The notes under the pieces: model-generated
What the model was told of the DNA's origin: nothing
Database searches by the model: none
The model's input: only the letters and a program-made list of their open reading frames with translations
Part shown: positions 1 to 9,277 of the stretch, one piece after another
Layout of the letters: the number at the start of each line of letters is the position of its first letter
How positions within the stretch are numbered: the first letter of the stretch is position 1
Program-made: the position numbers and the translations under genes
Origin: Pseudomonas hefeiensis
GTDB lineage: Bacteria; Pseudomonadota; Gammaproteobacteria; Pseudomonadales; Pseudomonadaceae
Direction of reading: 5' to 3'
DNA length: 64,000 nt
Assembly (NCBI RefSeq): GCF_030687835.1
Contig: NZ_CP117449.1
Span: 3,472,001 to 3,536,000 of the forward strand

Positions 1-1
1 T

Positions 2-49
2 ATCCGCCAGCGGGACTCGACCTTCCTGACCACCGACTACATCTTCTGA
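2..49 (+). CDS. C-terminal end of an unidentified gene (cut by window edge)
   Basis: The first bases read in frame to a TGA at 47-49, giving a 15-residue tail ending TTDYIF. It converges on the exporter gene that ends at 68. Too short to assign a family, and it may not be coding. Confidence 0.3.
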   Translation: MRQRDSTFLTTDYIF

Positions 50-67
50 CCCGCGCCGGACAATGGA

Positions 68-961
68 TTATGGCAGGGCTGGACGGCGCTGTTTGATGCC
101 CCAGCCCTGTTGCATGCCGGCGGCCGCCAAGAGGATTGCCGCCACCCCCAGCCATTGCAGCGGTTCGAGGCGATGACCGAAGGCGAACCAGTCGACGAAA
201 ATCGCCGCGATCGGATAGATGAACGACAACGCACCGGTCACTGCGGTGGGCAGCCGTTGAATCGCGCTGTACAACAATACATACATCACACCGGTATGAA
301 CCATGCCCAAGGTTATCAGGCTAGCCCAGGCCTCGGGGTGCTGCGGCAACGCCGAGAAGTTAGCCCAGGGCGCCAACAGCAATACACCGGTGCTGACCTG
401 GATCAGCGCGATCAAGTGCGGCGGTGTTCCGGTCAGACGCTTGATGATCAACGCGGCAATGGCGTACAGCAACGCAGCCCCCAGCGCCAGAGCAATACCT
501 GTCAGATAGTCCCCGCCACCCTGCCCTTGCTCACCGTGGGCGCTGACGATTGCGAGCATGCCGAGAAACGACACCGCCAGCCAGCACAGCTTTTGTGCGG
601 TGATTCTTTCCCCCAGCAACAACGCCGCCAACCCCACCAACATGAACGGCTGAACGTTGTATACCGCCGTACCGATGGCAATCGAGGCGCGGGAGTAGGA
701 GGCAAACAGCAGCACCCAGTTGCCCACGATCGCCACGCCACTGAGGACCGCCAAAAGGAAAGTGGTGCGCGTCAGGATACCCGGGCGCAAGAACCCGAAA
801 CCGGCGCAAATCAACAGCAAAGTCGCGGCGCCGAACACGCAGCGCCAGAACACCACGTCCAGCACCGGCACGCCCGAAACCAGCACGAACCAGCCTATGG
901 TTCCGGAAATCAACATGGCGGCGGTCATTTCCAGCGAACCGCGACGTAAGGTCTTGTCCAT
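68..961 (-). CDS. EamA/DMT-superfamily membrane transporter
   Basis: The 297-residue protein is almost wholly hydrophobic with about ten predicted membrane helices in two repeated halves, as in EamA (drug/metabolite) exporters of the inner membrane. The substrate cannot be told. I chose the ATG at 961 because AAGGAG sits seven bases upstream; a GTG two codons earlier is possible. It is divergent from the Lrp-type regulator at 1096 with about 135 bp between them. That arrangement is common where the regulator controls the exporter (inference). Confidence 0.85.
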   Translation of the reverse strand: MDKTLRRGSLEMTAAMLISGTIGWFVLVSGVPVLDVVFWRCVFGAATLLLICAGFGFLRPGILTRTTFLLAVLSGVAIVGNWVLLFASYSRASIAIGTAVYNVQPFMLVGLAALLLGERITAQKLCWLAVSFLGMLAIVSAHGEQGQGGGDYLTGIALALGAALLYAIAALIIKRLTGTPPHLIALIQVSTGVLLLAPWANFSALPQHPEAWASLITLGMVHTGVMYVLLYSAIQRLPTAVTGALSFIYPIAAIFVDWFAFGHRLEPLQWLGVAAILLAAAGMQQGWGIKQRRPALP

Positions 962-1095
962 CTTCACGCTCCTTCAGCAAGTGGGCACAGTATGCCGAGC
1001 CGAAGTGGCGATCCTCCATGGCATGAAAAAGGCTAAACTGGCTTTCAACCTTTTTTATCAAGGCAATTTCGAGCATTGACCTAATGGAGTGGAAA

Positions 1096-1533
1096 ATGAC
1101 TGACGACATCGACCAGATTCTCATCAGCGCCCTGATGGAAGACTCCCGACTTTCCCTCAAGGCCCTGGCGAACCTGAGCGGCCTGTCCTCCCCCAGCGTC
1201 GCCGAGCGGCTTCGAAGGCTCGAAGAGCGTGGCGTGCTCAGGGCATATACCGTTGAAGTGGACCCCAAGTGTTTCGGCTACCAGCTCCAGGCAATTGTGC
1301 GTATCCGCCCGCTGCCCGGGCAGTTGCAGGAAGTGGAACGGCAGATCCAGGCCATCGCTGAATTTACCGAATGCGACAAGGTGACCGGCGATGACTGCTT
1401 CATCGCCCGCCTGCATGTGCGTTCAATGGAGCAACTGGACACCTTGCTGGACAAGCTCAATGTTCTGGCAGAAACCAACACCGCCATCGTCAAGAAGACA
1501 CCCGTCAAGCGGCGACTGCCGCCCATGGCCTGA
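1096..1533 (+). CDS. Lrp/AsnC-family transcriptional regulator
   Basis: This 145-residue protein has an N-terminal winged helix-turn-helix (a KALANLSGLSSPSVAERLRRL-type segment near residues 20-40) and a C-terminal RAM/AsnC ligand-sensing domain, the normal layout and length of the family. The ATG at 1096 is preferred over an in-frame ATG at 1084 because GGAG at 1086-1089 is six bases upstream. It probably responds to an amino acid and may control the divergent exporter; both points are inference. Confidence 0.87.
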   Translation: MTDDIDQILISALMEDSRLSLKALANLSGLSSPSVAERLRRLEERGVLRAYTVEVDPKCFGYQLQAIVRIRPLPGQLQEVERQIQAIAEFTECDKVTGDDCFIARLHVRSMEQLDTLLDKLNVLAETNTAIVKKTPVKRRLPPMA

Positions 1534-1539
1534 GCCTGA

Positions 1540-1567
1540 CCCGGCCTCGGTGTCATCCGAGGCCGGG
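1540..1567. terminator. Bidirectional hairpin terminator
   Basis: CCCGGCCTCGG (1540-1550) pairs perfectly with CCGAGGCCGGG (1557-1567) across a six-base loop. It lies between the convergent ends of the Lrp-type gene and the cytochrome-like gene. Confidence 0.7.
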
Positions 1568-1574
1568 ATTTAGG

Positions 1575-2924
1575 CTACTCGAGGTCTTCCAGCTCAGGAC
1601 TGCGCTGCACTTTTTGCACCTCATCCTGAGGCGCGTTGCTTGCCTTCATCAACTTCAGAGGCACGATTTTTTCGCAAGCATTCTTGCCGTCGGCATAGAC
1701 GCCACTGTGATTACATTTCCAGTCATAGAAGTTGGCCAAGGCTGCGGACAATTGCAGGCTGTAGTCCGTGCTTTGGGTACCCGGGGTAAAGGGTTGGCCG
1801 GCGGGGATGTTCTGGAACCATTTCATCCACTCTTCAGTACCCGGCGCTGGTGGGTTGGCCTGGAAGGTCGGGTTCATGATCGCCAGTTGCTGGTATTCAC
1901 CGGTCATGTGACAGCTCAGGCATGAAGCCTGGGGGTTGTCCACCGGACCATTGAGGCGTCCGTTCCACCCCAGGTGGGTCGGCGGCAACTCCTTGGCATT
2001 GGCATTGATTGCGCTCTGCTTCAACGCAGGGTTGATTTTGGTTTCTGTCGGGGTCGGATTGGTGAACTCGCTGCTGGTCACATCAGGGTCGTTCCCCCAC
2101 ATGATTCCGACCGGCACCAGGTTTTCCCAGTCGCCTTTGCTTTTATCGATGCCATTGTACTGAAAGGTCCCAAAGAGCCATCCGGTCTCGCTGATACGTG
2201 TGTCACGCACGGCAATGTCCATCTGGATCAATGCGACTTTTTTCACGACGCGATCAGTGGATGTGAACGTGACGGCGGTGTAGGCATCCAGCAGCAAGGG
2301 ATTGGCCAACGACGGCACCGAATTGACATCGATGTCAGCGTACAACGCCTTACACACCACGGTACCGTTGGAGAAGCTCTTGGGCTTTGAAGTGAAGCTC
2401 GGGTCAGGGTTCTGCGGATCCTTCCAGACCTGGCCGATGGTATAGGCACCGATATCGTTATAGATCCCCACCGCATAAGTCTGACCGGACTCCAACTGCG
2501 TGTGGGCGAGCTGTTTAGGTTGAATGGGCGCCTCTCGGGTCAGCCCGTGGATGCCTTCACGCCCGCCCGGCCCGTAATGCTGCCAGGGCATGTGATACCA
2601 CTGGCGGACAGTGTTTTTCTGCACATTCCAGTTGGTCTCGGCGTTACCCTCCAGACAATACTGTTTGACACCCTCCATGTAGGCCCGCCAGGTTTCAAAA
2701 TCGTTGCTGCGCGTTGTCGGCAGAATCTTGAAGAACGCCGGCATCGAAGCGGCGCCAGGGGCTGTGGTGGGATAACTCTGGCTGAGCTGGAACGCAGGGC
2801 CGGAATATTCACTCTTGGGAGGGGCGAAGCCGAAATCAGGGAAGGCGCCGGCATGGGCATTGGCCATGGACAACCCGCCTGCCAAGGCCATGAGTGCAAC
2901 GATCTTTGCGTGGGACTGAATCAT
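1575..2924 (-). CDS. Secreted protein with one cytochrome c-type haem motif
   Basis: The 449-residue product starts with a clear Sec signal peptide ending near AHA/GAF, so it is periplasmic. One CLSCH motif (CxxCH) near residue 335 is the covalent haem c attachment motif. A Met or other distal ligand could not be fixed. The start at 2924 is chosen because AAGGAG precedes it and the signal peptide begins there; the open frame extends 40 codons further but would bury the signal. Possibly an electron-transfer or redox protein; no specific family recognised. Confidence 0.7.
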   Translation of the reverse strand: MIQSHAKIVALMALAGGLSMANAHAGAFPDFGFAPPKSEYSGPAFQLSQSYPTTAPGAASMPAFFKILPTTRSNDFETWRAYMEGVKQYCLEGNAETNWNVQKNTVRQWYHMPWQHYGPGGREGIHGLTREAPIQPKQLAHTQLESGQTYAVGIYNDIGAYTIGQVWKDPQNPDPSFTSKPKSFSNGTVVCKALYADIDVNSVPSLANPLLLDAYTAVTFTSTDRVVKKVALIQMDIAVRDTRISETGWLFGTFQYNGIDKSKGDWENLVPVGIMWGNDPDVTSSEFTNPTPTETKINPALKQSAINANAKELPPTHLGWNGRLNGPVDNPQASCLSCHMTGEYQQLAIMNPTFQANPPAPGTEEWMKWFQNIPAGQPFTPGTQSTDYSLQLSAALANFYDWKCNHSGVYADGKNACEKIVPLKLMKASNAPQDEVQKVQRSPELEDLE

Positions 2925-3224
2925 CGGTATCTCCTTATAGGGACAACGCCTGCGAAAATCATCGATCTCCTGATTGATGCGCAGGGCTTCCTTTGTTATT
3001 GGGCCAAGGCGCGTTGCCCCGGCCGGCTTACGGATAACGCTCATTGATGTGTCCTACACCTCCTTTTGCGCCTGAAAAACGGGCGCAGTCAGACCTGGCT
3101 CTGATAGCCGAATGCGAACGATATCGGGGGGAACGTGGCGAAGATTTCGCGCGGTGGTTGACCGGTTTACCTCATGCCGCCCCTGGCAATGCAATCCCTT
3201 GTCATAGTTGTAGATCAATTATTC

Positions 3225-3252
3225 AAAGCCGCCATCATGATTCGGCTTTTTT
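3225..3252 (+). terminator. Terminator-like hairpin with T-run
   Basis: AAAGCCG (3225-3231) pairs with CGGCTTT (3243-3249), followed by a run of T. No rightward gene ends here. The stretch 2925-3284 otherwise shows nothing except the likely promoter of the gene starting at 2924. Confidence 0.4.
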
Positions 3253-3284
3253 GCGGGCCATTGGCCATAACGGAAAACTACAGA

Positions 3285-3310
3285 CGAAAAACAGCCCGCC
3301 GAAGCGGGCT
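3285..3310 (-). terminator. Terminator of the YccA-like gene
   Basis: AGCCCGC and GCGGGCT pair around a CGAA loop (3293-3310). On the minus strand a T-rich tail follows, directly after the stop of the Bax-inhibitor gene. Confidence 0.75.
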
Positions 3311-3329
3311 TTCCATATTACGCATGCAA

Positions 3330-4001
3330 TCAGTCGTCGCGACCCATCAGGCCGAACAGTTGCAACAGGCTGATGAACAGGTTGTAGATCGATACATACA
3401 GGCTGATGGTCGCCATGATGTAGTTGCGCTCGCCGCCGTGGATGATGGCGCTGGTCTGGTACAGGATGCAGACCGACGAGAACAGCACGAAGCCGGCGCT
3501 GATTGCCAGTTGCAAGCCGCTGATCTGGAAGAAGAAGCTGGCAACTACCGCACCGAGCAACACGAAGAAACCGGCGGTGATGAAACCGCTCAGGAAGCTC
3601 ATGTCCTTGCGGGAGATCAGTACGTAGGCCGACAGACCACCGAACACCAGCGCGGTCATGGCGAATGCCGAGCTGACCACTTCAGCGCCGCCCTGCATGC
3701 CCAGGTAACGGTTGAGGATCGGGCCGAGCAAAAAGCCCATGAAGCCGGTCAGGGCGAAGGCCGAAACCAGGCCCCAGGCCGAATCACGGAGTTTGTTGGT
3801 GAGGAAGAAAAGGCCGTAGAAACCGATCAGCACCACGAAGATGTTCGGGTAGCCGACACGCATCTGTTGTGCAACGAAGGCCATCACACCGCTGAAAGCC
3901 AGCGTGAGTGCCAGCAGGCCATAAGTGTTGCGCAGGACGCGGCTAACCTCTAGCTGCTCAACCTGCACGCTGTTGTTCACTGCGTAATCCTGTTCGCGCA
4001 T
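3330..4001 (-). CDS. Bax inhibitor-1/YccA-family membrane protein
   Basis: A 223-residue inner-membrane protein with about seven hydrophobic helices. The N-terminal RVLRNTYGLLALTL segment is characteristic of YccA/BI-1 proteins; YccA modulates FtsH proteolysis in E. coli. Length matches the family. The ATG at 4001 is used because GGAGGAG lies just upstream; the frame is open to 4028. Single gene with its own terminator. Confidence 0.9.
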   Translation of the reverse strand: MREQDYAVNNSVQVEQLEVSRVLRNTYGLLALTLAFSGVMAFVAQQMRVGYPNIFVVLIGFYGLFFLTNKLRDSAWGLVSAFALTGFMGFLLGPILNRYLGMQGGAEVVSSAFAMTALVFGGLSAYVLISRKDMSFLSGFITAGFFVLLGAVVASFFFQISGLQLAISAGFVLFSSVCILYQTSAIIHGGERNYIMATISLYVSIYNLFISLLQLFGLMGRDD

Positions 4002-4125
4002 GGCGACACTCCTCCGGTTTTGAAACATTCAGTGGCAAGGATGATAACAGACGCTCTGTAACAAGCTACGTAGAGAGTTTGACAGTGTGTTTCATTCGGG
4101 TATTATGGCGCCCGCAACGCAATAC

Positions 4126-4213
4126 GGAGGTGTGGCCGAGTGGTTTAAGGCAACGGTCTTGAAAACCGTCGACTGTAACAGGTCCATGAGTTCGAATCCC
4201 ATCGCCTCCGCCA
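4126..4213 (+). tRNA. tRNA-Ser (anticodon UGA)
   Basis: An 88-base class II tRNA. GGAGGTG at the 5' end pairs with CGCCTCC, discriminator G and encoded CCA follow, the anticodon loop reads CTTGAAA with TGA, there is a long variable arm and a TTCGAATC T-loop. Confidence 0.96.
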
Positions 4214-4220
4214 TCTTTAT

Positions 4221-4257
4221 ACGACAAAGCCCTGATTATTCAGGGCTTTGTCGTTTC
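4221..4257 (+). terminator. Terminator after tRNA-Ser
   Basis: A perfect 15-bp stem (4221-4235 with 4240-4254) with a TTAT loop, followed by T residues, eight bases after the tRNA CCA. Confidence 0.85.
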
Positions 4258-4324
4258 TGGCGCATGCAGTTTCTGTTGCGCCGCCATGGTTCTCCCGGCA
4301 AAAAACTACGCGCCTGAGTTGGCG

Positions 4325-5242
4325 CTATCGGTTATCCAATCGATCAGGCGCGAGGATCTCCTCGAGAAAATCAATGAACACATTGATCCGGCTGGAACCC
4401 CGGTGATTGGGTAAATACAGGGCATTGATACAACTGCTCGCGCTGCCGGGATTAACTTCATAATGCTCCAGCAACCGTATCAGCCGGCCGGCGGCGACGT
4501 CGTCACGTACCAGCCAGTCGGCCAACAGGGCCACTCCGCCGCCGGCGATCGCCGCTTCACGCAGGATATCGGCGTTGTTGCTTTGCAGGCGACCGTGGAC
4601 GTTGAGCGGGATGGTTTCTTCCTCGCCCTGGAACGTCCAGTGGTGGTGCGAACCACCGTAATCGAAGCGCAGGCATTGTAGCTCCAGCAAGTCACGGGGA
4701 TGAGACGGCGCCGCGTGACGACTCAGATAGTCCGGGCTGGCCACCACCCAGCGCTGGAAGGCCCCTACCCGTTTGCTGACGATATCCTCACTGACCACCG
4801 ACGATCCGAGACGCACCGACACATCGATCTGTTCGCTCAGCAGGTCGCTGACCTGATCGCTCAACGACATGCTGATTTCCAGTCCTGGATGACGAGCAAG
4901 CAATCGGCCCAGGTGCGGCGCGATGATTCGTCGACCAAACTCCACCGGGACGCTGATCCGCAGGCGTCCCTGGGCCTCGATGCCACGGTCGGCGACTACG
5001 GCATCGGCTTGATCAATGGCGTCGAGAATCGCGACGGCCTTCTCGAAATAGGTTTGCCCGGCGACGGTCACGCTGGTGTTGCGAGTCGTACGGTTAAGGA
5101 GACTGGCGCCCAATTCATTTTCAAGCCCTGCCACCTGGCGTGTCACCGAAGATGTCGAGATGCCGAGTTTGCGTGCCGCGGAGGAATAACCACCGCAACG
5201 CACGGTTTCAACAAACATCTTCAATGCCAGCAGCTTGTCCAT
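4325..5242 (-). CDS. LysR-family transcriptional regulator
   Basis: The 305-residue protein starts MDKLLALKMFVETVRCGGYSS, an N-terminal winged helix-turn-helix of the LysR family, followed by the substrate-binding domain. Start at 5242 fits family alignments; upstream codons are not LysR-like. It lies downstream of the MFS gene on the same strand, so it may control that exporter or the lost oxidoreductase gene nearby (inference). Confidence 0.9.
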   Translation of the reverse strand: MDKLLALKMFVETVRCGGYSSAARKLGISTSSVTRQVAGLENELGASLLNRTTRNTSVTVAGQTYFEKAVAILDAIDQADAVVADRGIEAQGRLRISVPVEFGRRIIAPHLGRLLARHPGLEISMSLSDQVSDLLSEQIDVSVRLGSSVVSEDIVSKRVGAFQRWVVASPDYLSRHAAPSHPRDLLELQCLRFDYGGSHHHWTFQGEEETIPLNVHGRLQSNNADILREAAIAGGGVALLADWLVRDDVAAGRLIRLLEHYEVNPGSASSCINALYLPNHRGSSRINVFIDFLEEILAPDRLDNR

Positions 5243-5310
5243 AGGTGCAATCCGGTCGAAAAGGAACGCAGACGATTGTGCATCACTCGTCTCGCGCCGT
5301 CTTGTACGAT

Positions 5311-5352
5311 CACACCTCACACCTCACACCTCACACCTCACACCTCACACCT
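5311..5352. repeat. Six tandem copies of CACACCT
   Basis: The 7-bp unit CACACCT is repeated six times without mismatch between the LysR start and the MFS stop. A 7-bp unit can expand or contract by slippage. Confidence 0.95.
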
Positions 5353-5370
5353 CTCACCGACGCCTGGCGC

Positions 5371-6570
5371 TCAGGCATTTGCCTTGCGTCCCAGAAACAT
5401 GAGCAAAGCCAGAGCGGGCAACAATGCCACCGTCACGGCAGACAGGTTCCAGCCGAAGTGTTCATACAGCGGGCTCGCCACCAACGAGCCCAAGGCACCG
5501 CCCACGAAGATGCTGGTCATGTAAACCGCATTCAGGCGCGCGCGACTGTGCGGGTCGATGGCATACACCTCTCGTTGACCCAGCACCATGTTCAGTTGCA
5601 CGGCGAAATCCAGCAGCACTGCACACACCACCAGCCAGAGGTAGCTGCTGCCAGGCAGCGCCGCGATCAATAGCGAGACGGGAGCCAACAGCAGCGCGGC
5701 CAGCGTCCCGCGGCGGCCATGCCCAGCATCGGCCAAGCGCCCGGCAATCGGCGCTGCCACTGCACCAACGGCTCCGACCAGCGCAAAAATCGCGACCTGC
5801 GCCTGACTGAACGCGTGGTTACGCATCAGCTCGATGGGCGCAAGGGTCCAGAAGAGGCTGAAGCTGGCGAACAACAAGCCCTGATACAACGAACGTTGGC
5901 GCAGGACCGGATGGCGACGGGCAAGCGCAAACACCGAACCGATCAATGCCGGGTATGTGGCCTGATGAGTCGGTACACGACGCGGCAGCGCAGTCGCCAT
6001 AATCACGGCGATGACGGCCATCAGTGCCGCGGCGCTGAAAAACACCCCGCGCCAGCCGAACACTTCCACCAGCAGGCTCGACAGCGGACGTGACAGCAGA
6101 ATGCCCAGCAACAACCCGCTCATGATGTTGCCCACAACGCGCCCCCGCGTTGCTTCCGGCGCCAGATGCGCCGCCAGCGGCACAAGAATCTGCACCGCCA
6201 CTGAGGTCAGTCCGATCAGCAAGGACAATATGAGAAACATCGACGGCGAATGCGTCAGACCGGCACACAACAGGGTCACGCCCGCGGCGAGGGTAAAACC
6301 CACGACAAGGCGTCGGTTTTCCATCAGGTCGGCCAGTGGCACCAGCAGCAGCAAACCCAACGCATAACCAAATTGGGTGAGCGAAACAATCAGACTGGCA
6401 TTGGCGCTGGACAGGCCGATCTGCGGCGCGATCAGTTCAACAATTGGCTGAGCGTAGTAAAGGTTGGCAACGACCGCGCCGCAGCAAAACGCCAGGAACG
6501 CGACCATCAGGCCGGAGAGTGAAGCAGATTGTTCGGCCTTGGCCACTGCCGCCGGGCTACCCGTGAGCAT
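5371..6570 (-). CDS. MFS exporter (12-helix family)
   Basis: A 399-residue hydrophobic protein with the N-terminal AFCCGAVVANLYYAQPIV segment typical of bacterial MFS exporters of the AraJ/YnfM kind and about twelve helices. The start at 6570 follows a GAGGTG ribosome site; the frame is open much further but upstream codons are not membrane-like. It lies next to a LysR gene and a broken Old Yellow Enzyme fragment. Substrate unknown. Confidence 0.85.
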   Translation of the reverse strand: MLTGSPAAVAKAEQSASLSGLMVAFLAFCCGAVVANLYYAQPIVELIAPQIGLSSANASLIVSLTQFGYALGLLLLVPLADLMENRRLVVGFTLAAGVTLLCAGLTHSPSMFLILSLLIGLTSVAVQILVPLAAHLAPEATRGRVVGNIMSGLLLGILLSRPLSSLLVEVFGWRGVFFSAAALMAVIAVIMATALPRRVPTHQATYPALIGSVFALARRHPVLRQRSLYQGLLFASFSLFWTLAPIELMRNHAFSQAQVAIFALVGAVGAVAAPIAGRLADAGHGRRGTLAALLLAPVSLLIAALPGSSYLWLVVCAVLLDFAVQLNMVLGQREVYAIDPHSRARLNAVYMTSIFVGGALGSLVASPLYEHFGWNLSAVTVALLPALALLMFLGRKANA

Positions 6571-6699
6571 GATGACACCTCGTTGAGTTCGGGAAAGTGG
6601 TGTCAAGGCTAAAGGCAGCGGTCGCTCCGCAGAATCCACCCCATGAGCAATTGAGTGATGCGCCCTACGCAACGCGCACTCGCCTTGCGCTTGGCGCAA

Positions 6700-6870
6700 C
6701 AGGCTATTGCGCGATCCGATGAGGTCGGTGAAGAGCGCGTGGGTGTGCGTCTGACACCCATGGGGCGTTTCATGGGTATGGGCGATGAACCCCCTGAGGC
6801 TAAATTCGGCCATATCGTGCGTTCGCTGAACCACTGGAACCTGGCCTACCTGCACCTCGTCGAGCCGGCC
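6700..6870 (+). pseudogene. Remnant of an Old Yellow Enzyme (NADH:flavin oxidoreductase) gene
   Basis: A short frame here encodes EERVGVRLTPMGRF and, further on, LNHWNLAYLHLVEP, which match the TIM-barrel segment near the C-terminus of NemA/xenobiotic-reductase-type proteins. There is no N-terminal domain and the match stops abruptly. The rest of 6571-7093 shows no gene. Confidence 0.6.
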
Positions 6871-7093
6871 TCCAGCCGCCCACATCGCCCTGCCTCCTTA
6901 GCGCTACACTCACGTCATTGACGTACCACGCCACCGTTAGCAGGGAGCTCAACGTGCACCCAGGCAAAAGCAGACCCACGCCACCTATACAACACCAAAC
7001 GAACACTCCACCCATCGTCCCAAGCGCCGTAATCCTGCCTTATCTTGGCAACTCACCGATCTGCCCGATCAAGAGCCTTGACGGGAGGACCGT

Positions 7094-8890
7094 GTGACCA
7101 CTCTCATTAAAAAGTATAAATGGCCCGCCTTATTGGCTGTCGCGCTTGCTGTGTTTTCGGCCTTGATATTCTTTTTAGTCAAGTCCTACACCTACGACGC
7201 CTCCACCTATTTCGAATCCCGGGATTTCATCCGCCAACTCAAACAATCCGACGCCAACTGGAACGTCAAAATCCTGCGAAAAAAGATCGGTATCAATAAC
7301 AATTTGTCGCTGACCCCGCCACCGGAAGCGGCCAGTCGATGGGAGCAATTGGAACAGCTCAACAATAGCGGCCCGCTGGCGGCCCTTTGGGCGTCCAGGC
7401 GCCAGGGCTATGTGGATGCGGTGAATAACAAAAGCCTGCTGGTCGAGCAGTTCCAGCAACACAACACCCGCCTCCGCAACGCTCTGGATGCGCTGCCGCT
7501 GACCGAGGACGAGATCCAGACACAGCTCAAAGAGACCGACGCCGAAAGTCCGATGGATCGCCTGGCGATTGCTTCCAGTATCCTTGATCTGACATTGACA
7601 ACGCTTGAATACGCACTTTATGTCACTTCGGACAAGGCCCAGGAAGTACAGAGTCAGCTCGATGCACTGGAGCAATACATTGATCGGTTGCCTGTCTCCT
7701 ACCAGACGTCTTTCATCGCCCTGGCACAACATGTCGAAGTCATCATCCAGGAACAACCGATCGTCAATGACTTCCTCGATCGAATCAGCGTTATCCCGGT
7801 CGCCCAGGAACTGGACAGTATCAATGAGCTGTTGAACGAAACCCAACGCAGGACAGCCGCGACAGATCGCCAATACCATATTTACCTGGCCGTGTGCGCC
7901 GGCCTCATGGCCACTTTGATGATCTACCTTGCCGCGCGGTTGGTTCGCAGTTCCGCGCTCATCACCCAGATTAACCATGAACTGCAATCCTCCAACGAAC
8001 GGCTGGAGGAGCGGGTGGAAGATCGCACTCGCGAGTTGATACAGGCCGAGCGCGAGTTGGTGGAGGCGGCGCGAATGGCCGGCATGGCCGAGATCGCCAC
8101 AAACGTGTTGCATAACGTGGGGAACGTTCTCAACAGCGTGAACATTTCGGCGGACCTGGTGACCCGCAAGTTGAAAAACAGCAAGACGCTCGGCCTCGGG
8201 AAGGCGGTAAAGATGATGAATGAGCATGCCGAGGACCTCGGCCAGTTCATCACCCTTGATGAAAAAGGAAAACTGCTGCCCCGTTATTTCAATGAACTGG
8301 TCGAATCCATCAGTGCCGAACAAGGGCTGCTCATTGAAGAGTTGGCGCAACTGACCAGAAGCATTGATCACATCAAGGAAATCGTCACCACCCAACAAAC
8401 CTATGCCGGAGCCGCAAGATTGATTGAGCCGCTCAACGTCAGTGACCTGTTTGAAGATGCATTACGTATGAACTCGGGCGCGCTGAGCCGGCATCATGTC
8501 ACGGTCATCAAGGATTTTCAGGACGTCCCCATGATCCTGGGAGACAAGCACAGGTTGCTGCTGATCCTGATCAACCTGATCAGCAACGCCAAATTTGCAA
8601 TGTCGAATGTTTCCGGGCATCCGCGGGAAATGACGCTGGGGATCCGGATTGTCGATCAGACGACGTTACGCATCAGCGTCAAGGATCGAGGCGAGGGCAT
8701 CGCGCCCGAGCATCAGGCTCGAATCTTCAATCATGGTTTTACAACCCGCAAGGACGGCCATGGATTTGGCTTGCACAGCTGTGCTCTGGCTGCGGTTGAA
8801 ATGAATGGCCGTCTCCACGCCCAGAGCGATGGGCCTGGTCAGGGAGCCCTGTTCACCTTGGAGATCCCATTGGAACTGGCCAATACCTGA
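7094..8890 (+). CDS. Membrane sensor histidine kinase
   Basis: The 598-residue protein has a membrane helix at about 12-32, a long helical periplasmic sensor region (resembling DAHL-type double four-helix domains) to about 260, a second helix at about 263-286, a coiled coil, a phosphoacceptor region with VLHNVGNVLNS (His about 340) and a C-terminal HATPase with N-box ILINLISNAKFAM and DRGEGIAP. The start is GTG with GGGAGG just upstream. No response regulator is adjacent, so the partner is unknown. Confidence 0.9.
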   Translation: MTTLIKKYKWPALLAVALAVFSALIFFLVKSYTYDASTYFESRDFIRQLKQSDANWNVKILRKKIGINNNLSLTPPPEAASRWEQLEQLNNSGPLAALWASRRQGYVDAVNNKSLLVEQFQQHNTRLRNALDALPLTEDEIQTQLKETDAESPMDRLAIASSILDLTLTTLEYALYVTSDKAQEVQSQLDALEQYIDRLPVSYQTSFIALAQHVEVIIQEQPIVNDFLDRISVIPVAQELDSINELLNETQRRTAATDRQYHIYLAVCAGLMATLMIYLAARLVRSSALITQINHELQSSNERLEERVEDRTRELIQAERELVEAARMAGMAEIATNVLHNVGNVLNSVNISADLVTRKLKNSKTLGLGKAVKMMNEHAEDLGQFITLDEKGKLLPRYFNELVESISAEQGLLIEELAQLTRSIDHIKEIVTTQQTYAGAARLIEPLNVSDLFEDALRMNSGALSRHHVTVIKDFQDVPMILGDKHRLLLILINLISNAKFAMSNVSGHPREMTLGIRIVDQTTLRISVKDRGEGIAPEHQARIFNHGFTTRKDGHGFGLHSCALAAVEMNGRLHAQSDGPGQGALFTLEIPLELANT

Positions 8891-8901
8891 ACCACTGCGG
8901 C

Positions 8902-8953
8902 GAGTTGGCTGCGTGCGCAGCATCTTTCTGGGTTACGCACGCGCAGCCAACTC
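8902..8953. terminator. Long inverted repeat after the kinase
   Basis: GAGTTGGCTGCG (8902-8913) is perfectly complementary to CGCAGCCAACTC (8942-8953). No T-run follows, so it may stop transcription weakly or stabilise mRNA. Confidence 0.5.
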
Positions 8954-8982
8954 TGCCCAGCGAACACGAGCTTCTGGCGGCG

Positions 8983-9174
8983 CTATTGGGTGTTCACAGG
9001 CCGTTCGCTTCGGTTCCTGCGCACCGGCAACGCCGCTGCGTAAGCCAGTGCTTCCTCACGGGAAGCAAAGGAGCCTAGCCGGTCCACCTGGGTGCAGACC
9101 CGCCATGGACCGCTGTTCACACTGAGTACGTCATAACCGTTGATGTGCACTTTCGTTAGCATCGCAGCACTCAT
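8983..9174 (-). CDS. Small DUF2188-like protein
   Basis: A 63-residue soluble protein with a WRVCTQVDRLGSFASREEAL pattern like the short DUF2188 fold. A strong AGGAGGT site precedes the ATG. Function unknown. Confidence 0.6.
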   Translation of the reverse strand: MSAAMLTKVHINGYDVLSVNSGPWRVCTQVDRLGSFASREEALAYAAALPVRRNRSERPVNTQ

Positions 9175-9277
9175 AGTTACCTCCTGCTAGATAAACCAAA
9201 GGTACGCCCTTACCTTACACTCAGTTGGCACCCGGGCAGCAACCGGGCGTCGCAATTTCCAGGGAGCGGCATGCCCG

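Noticed and set aside
531..1268. Long leftward frame of 245 codons
   Set aside because: It overlaps the exporter and the Lrp-type gene in the wrong frame and resembles no protein.
5311..5352. Possible CRISPR array
   Set aside because: A 7-bp tandem repeat without spacers; no cas genes are present.
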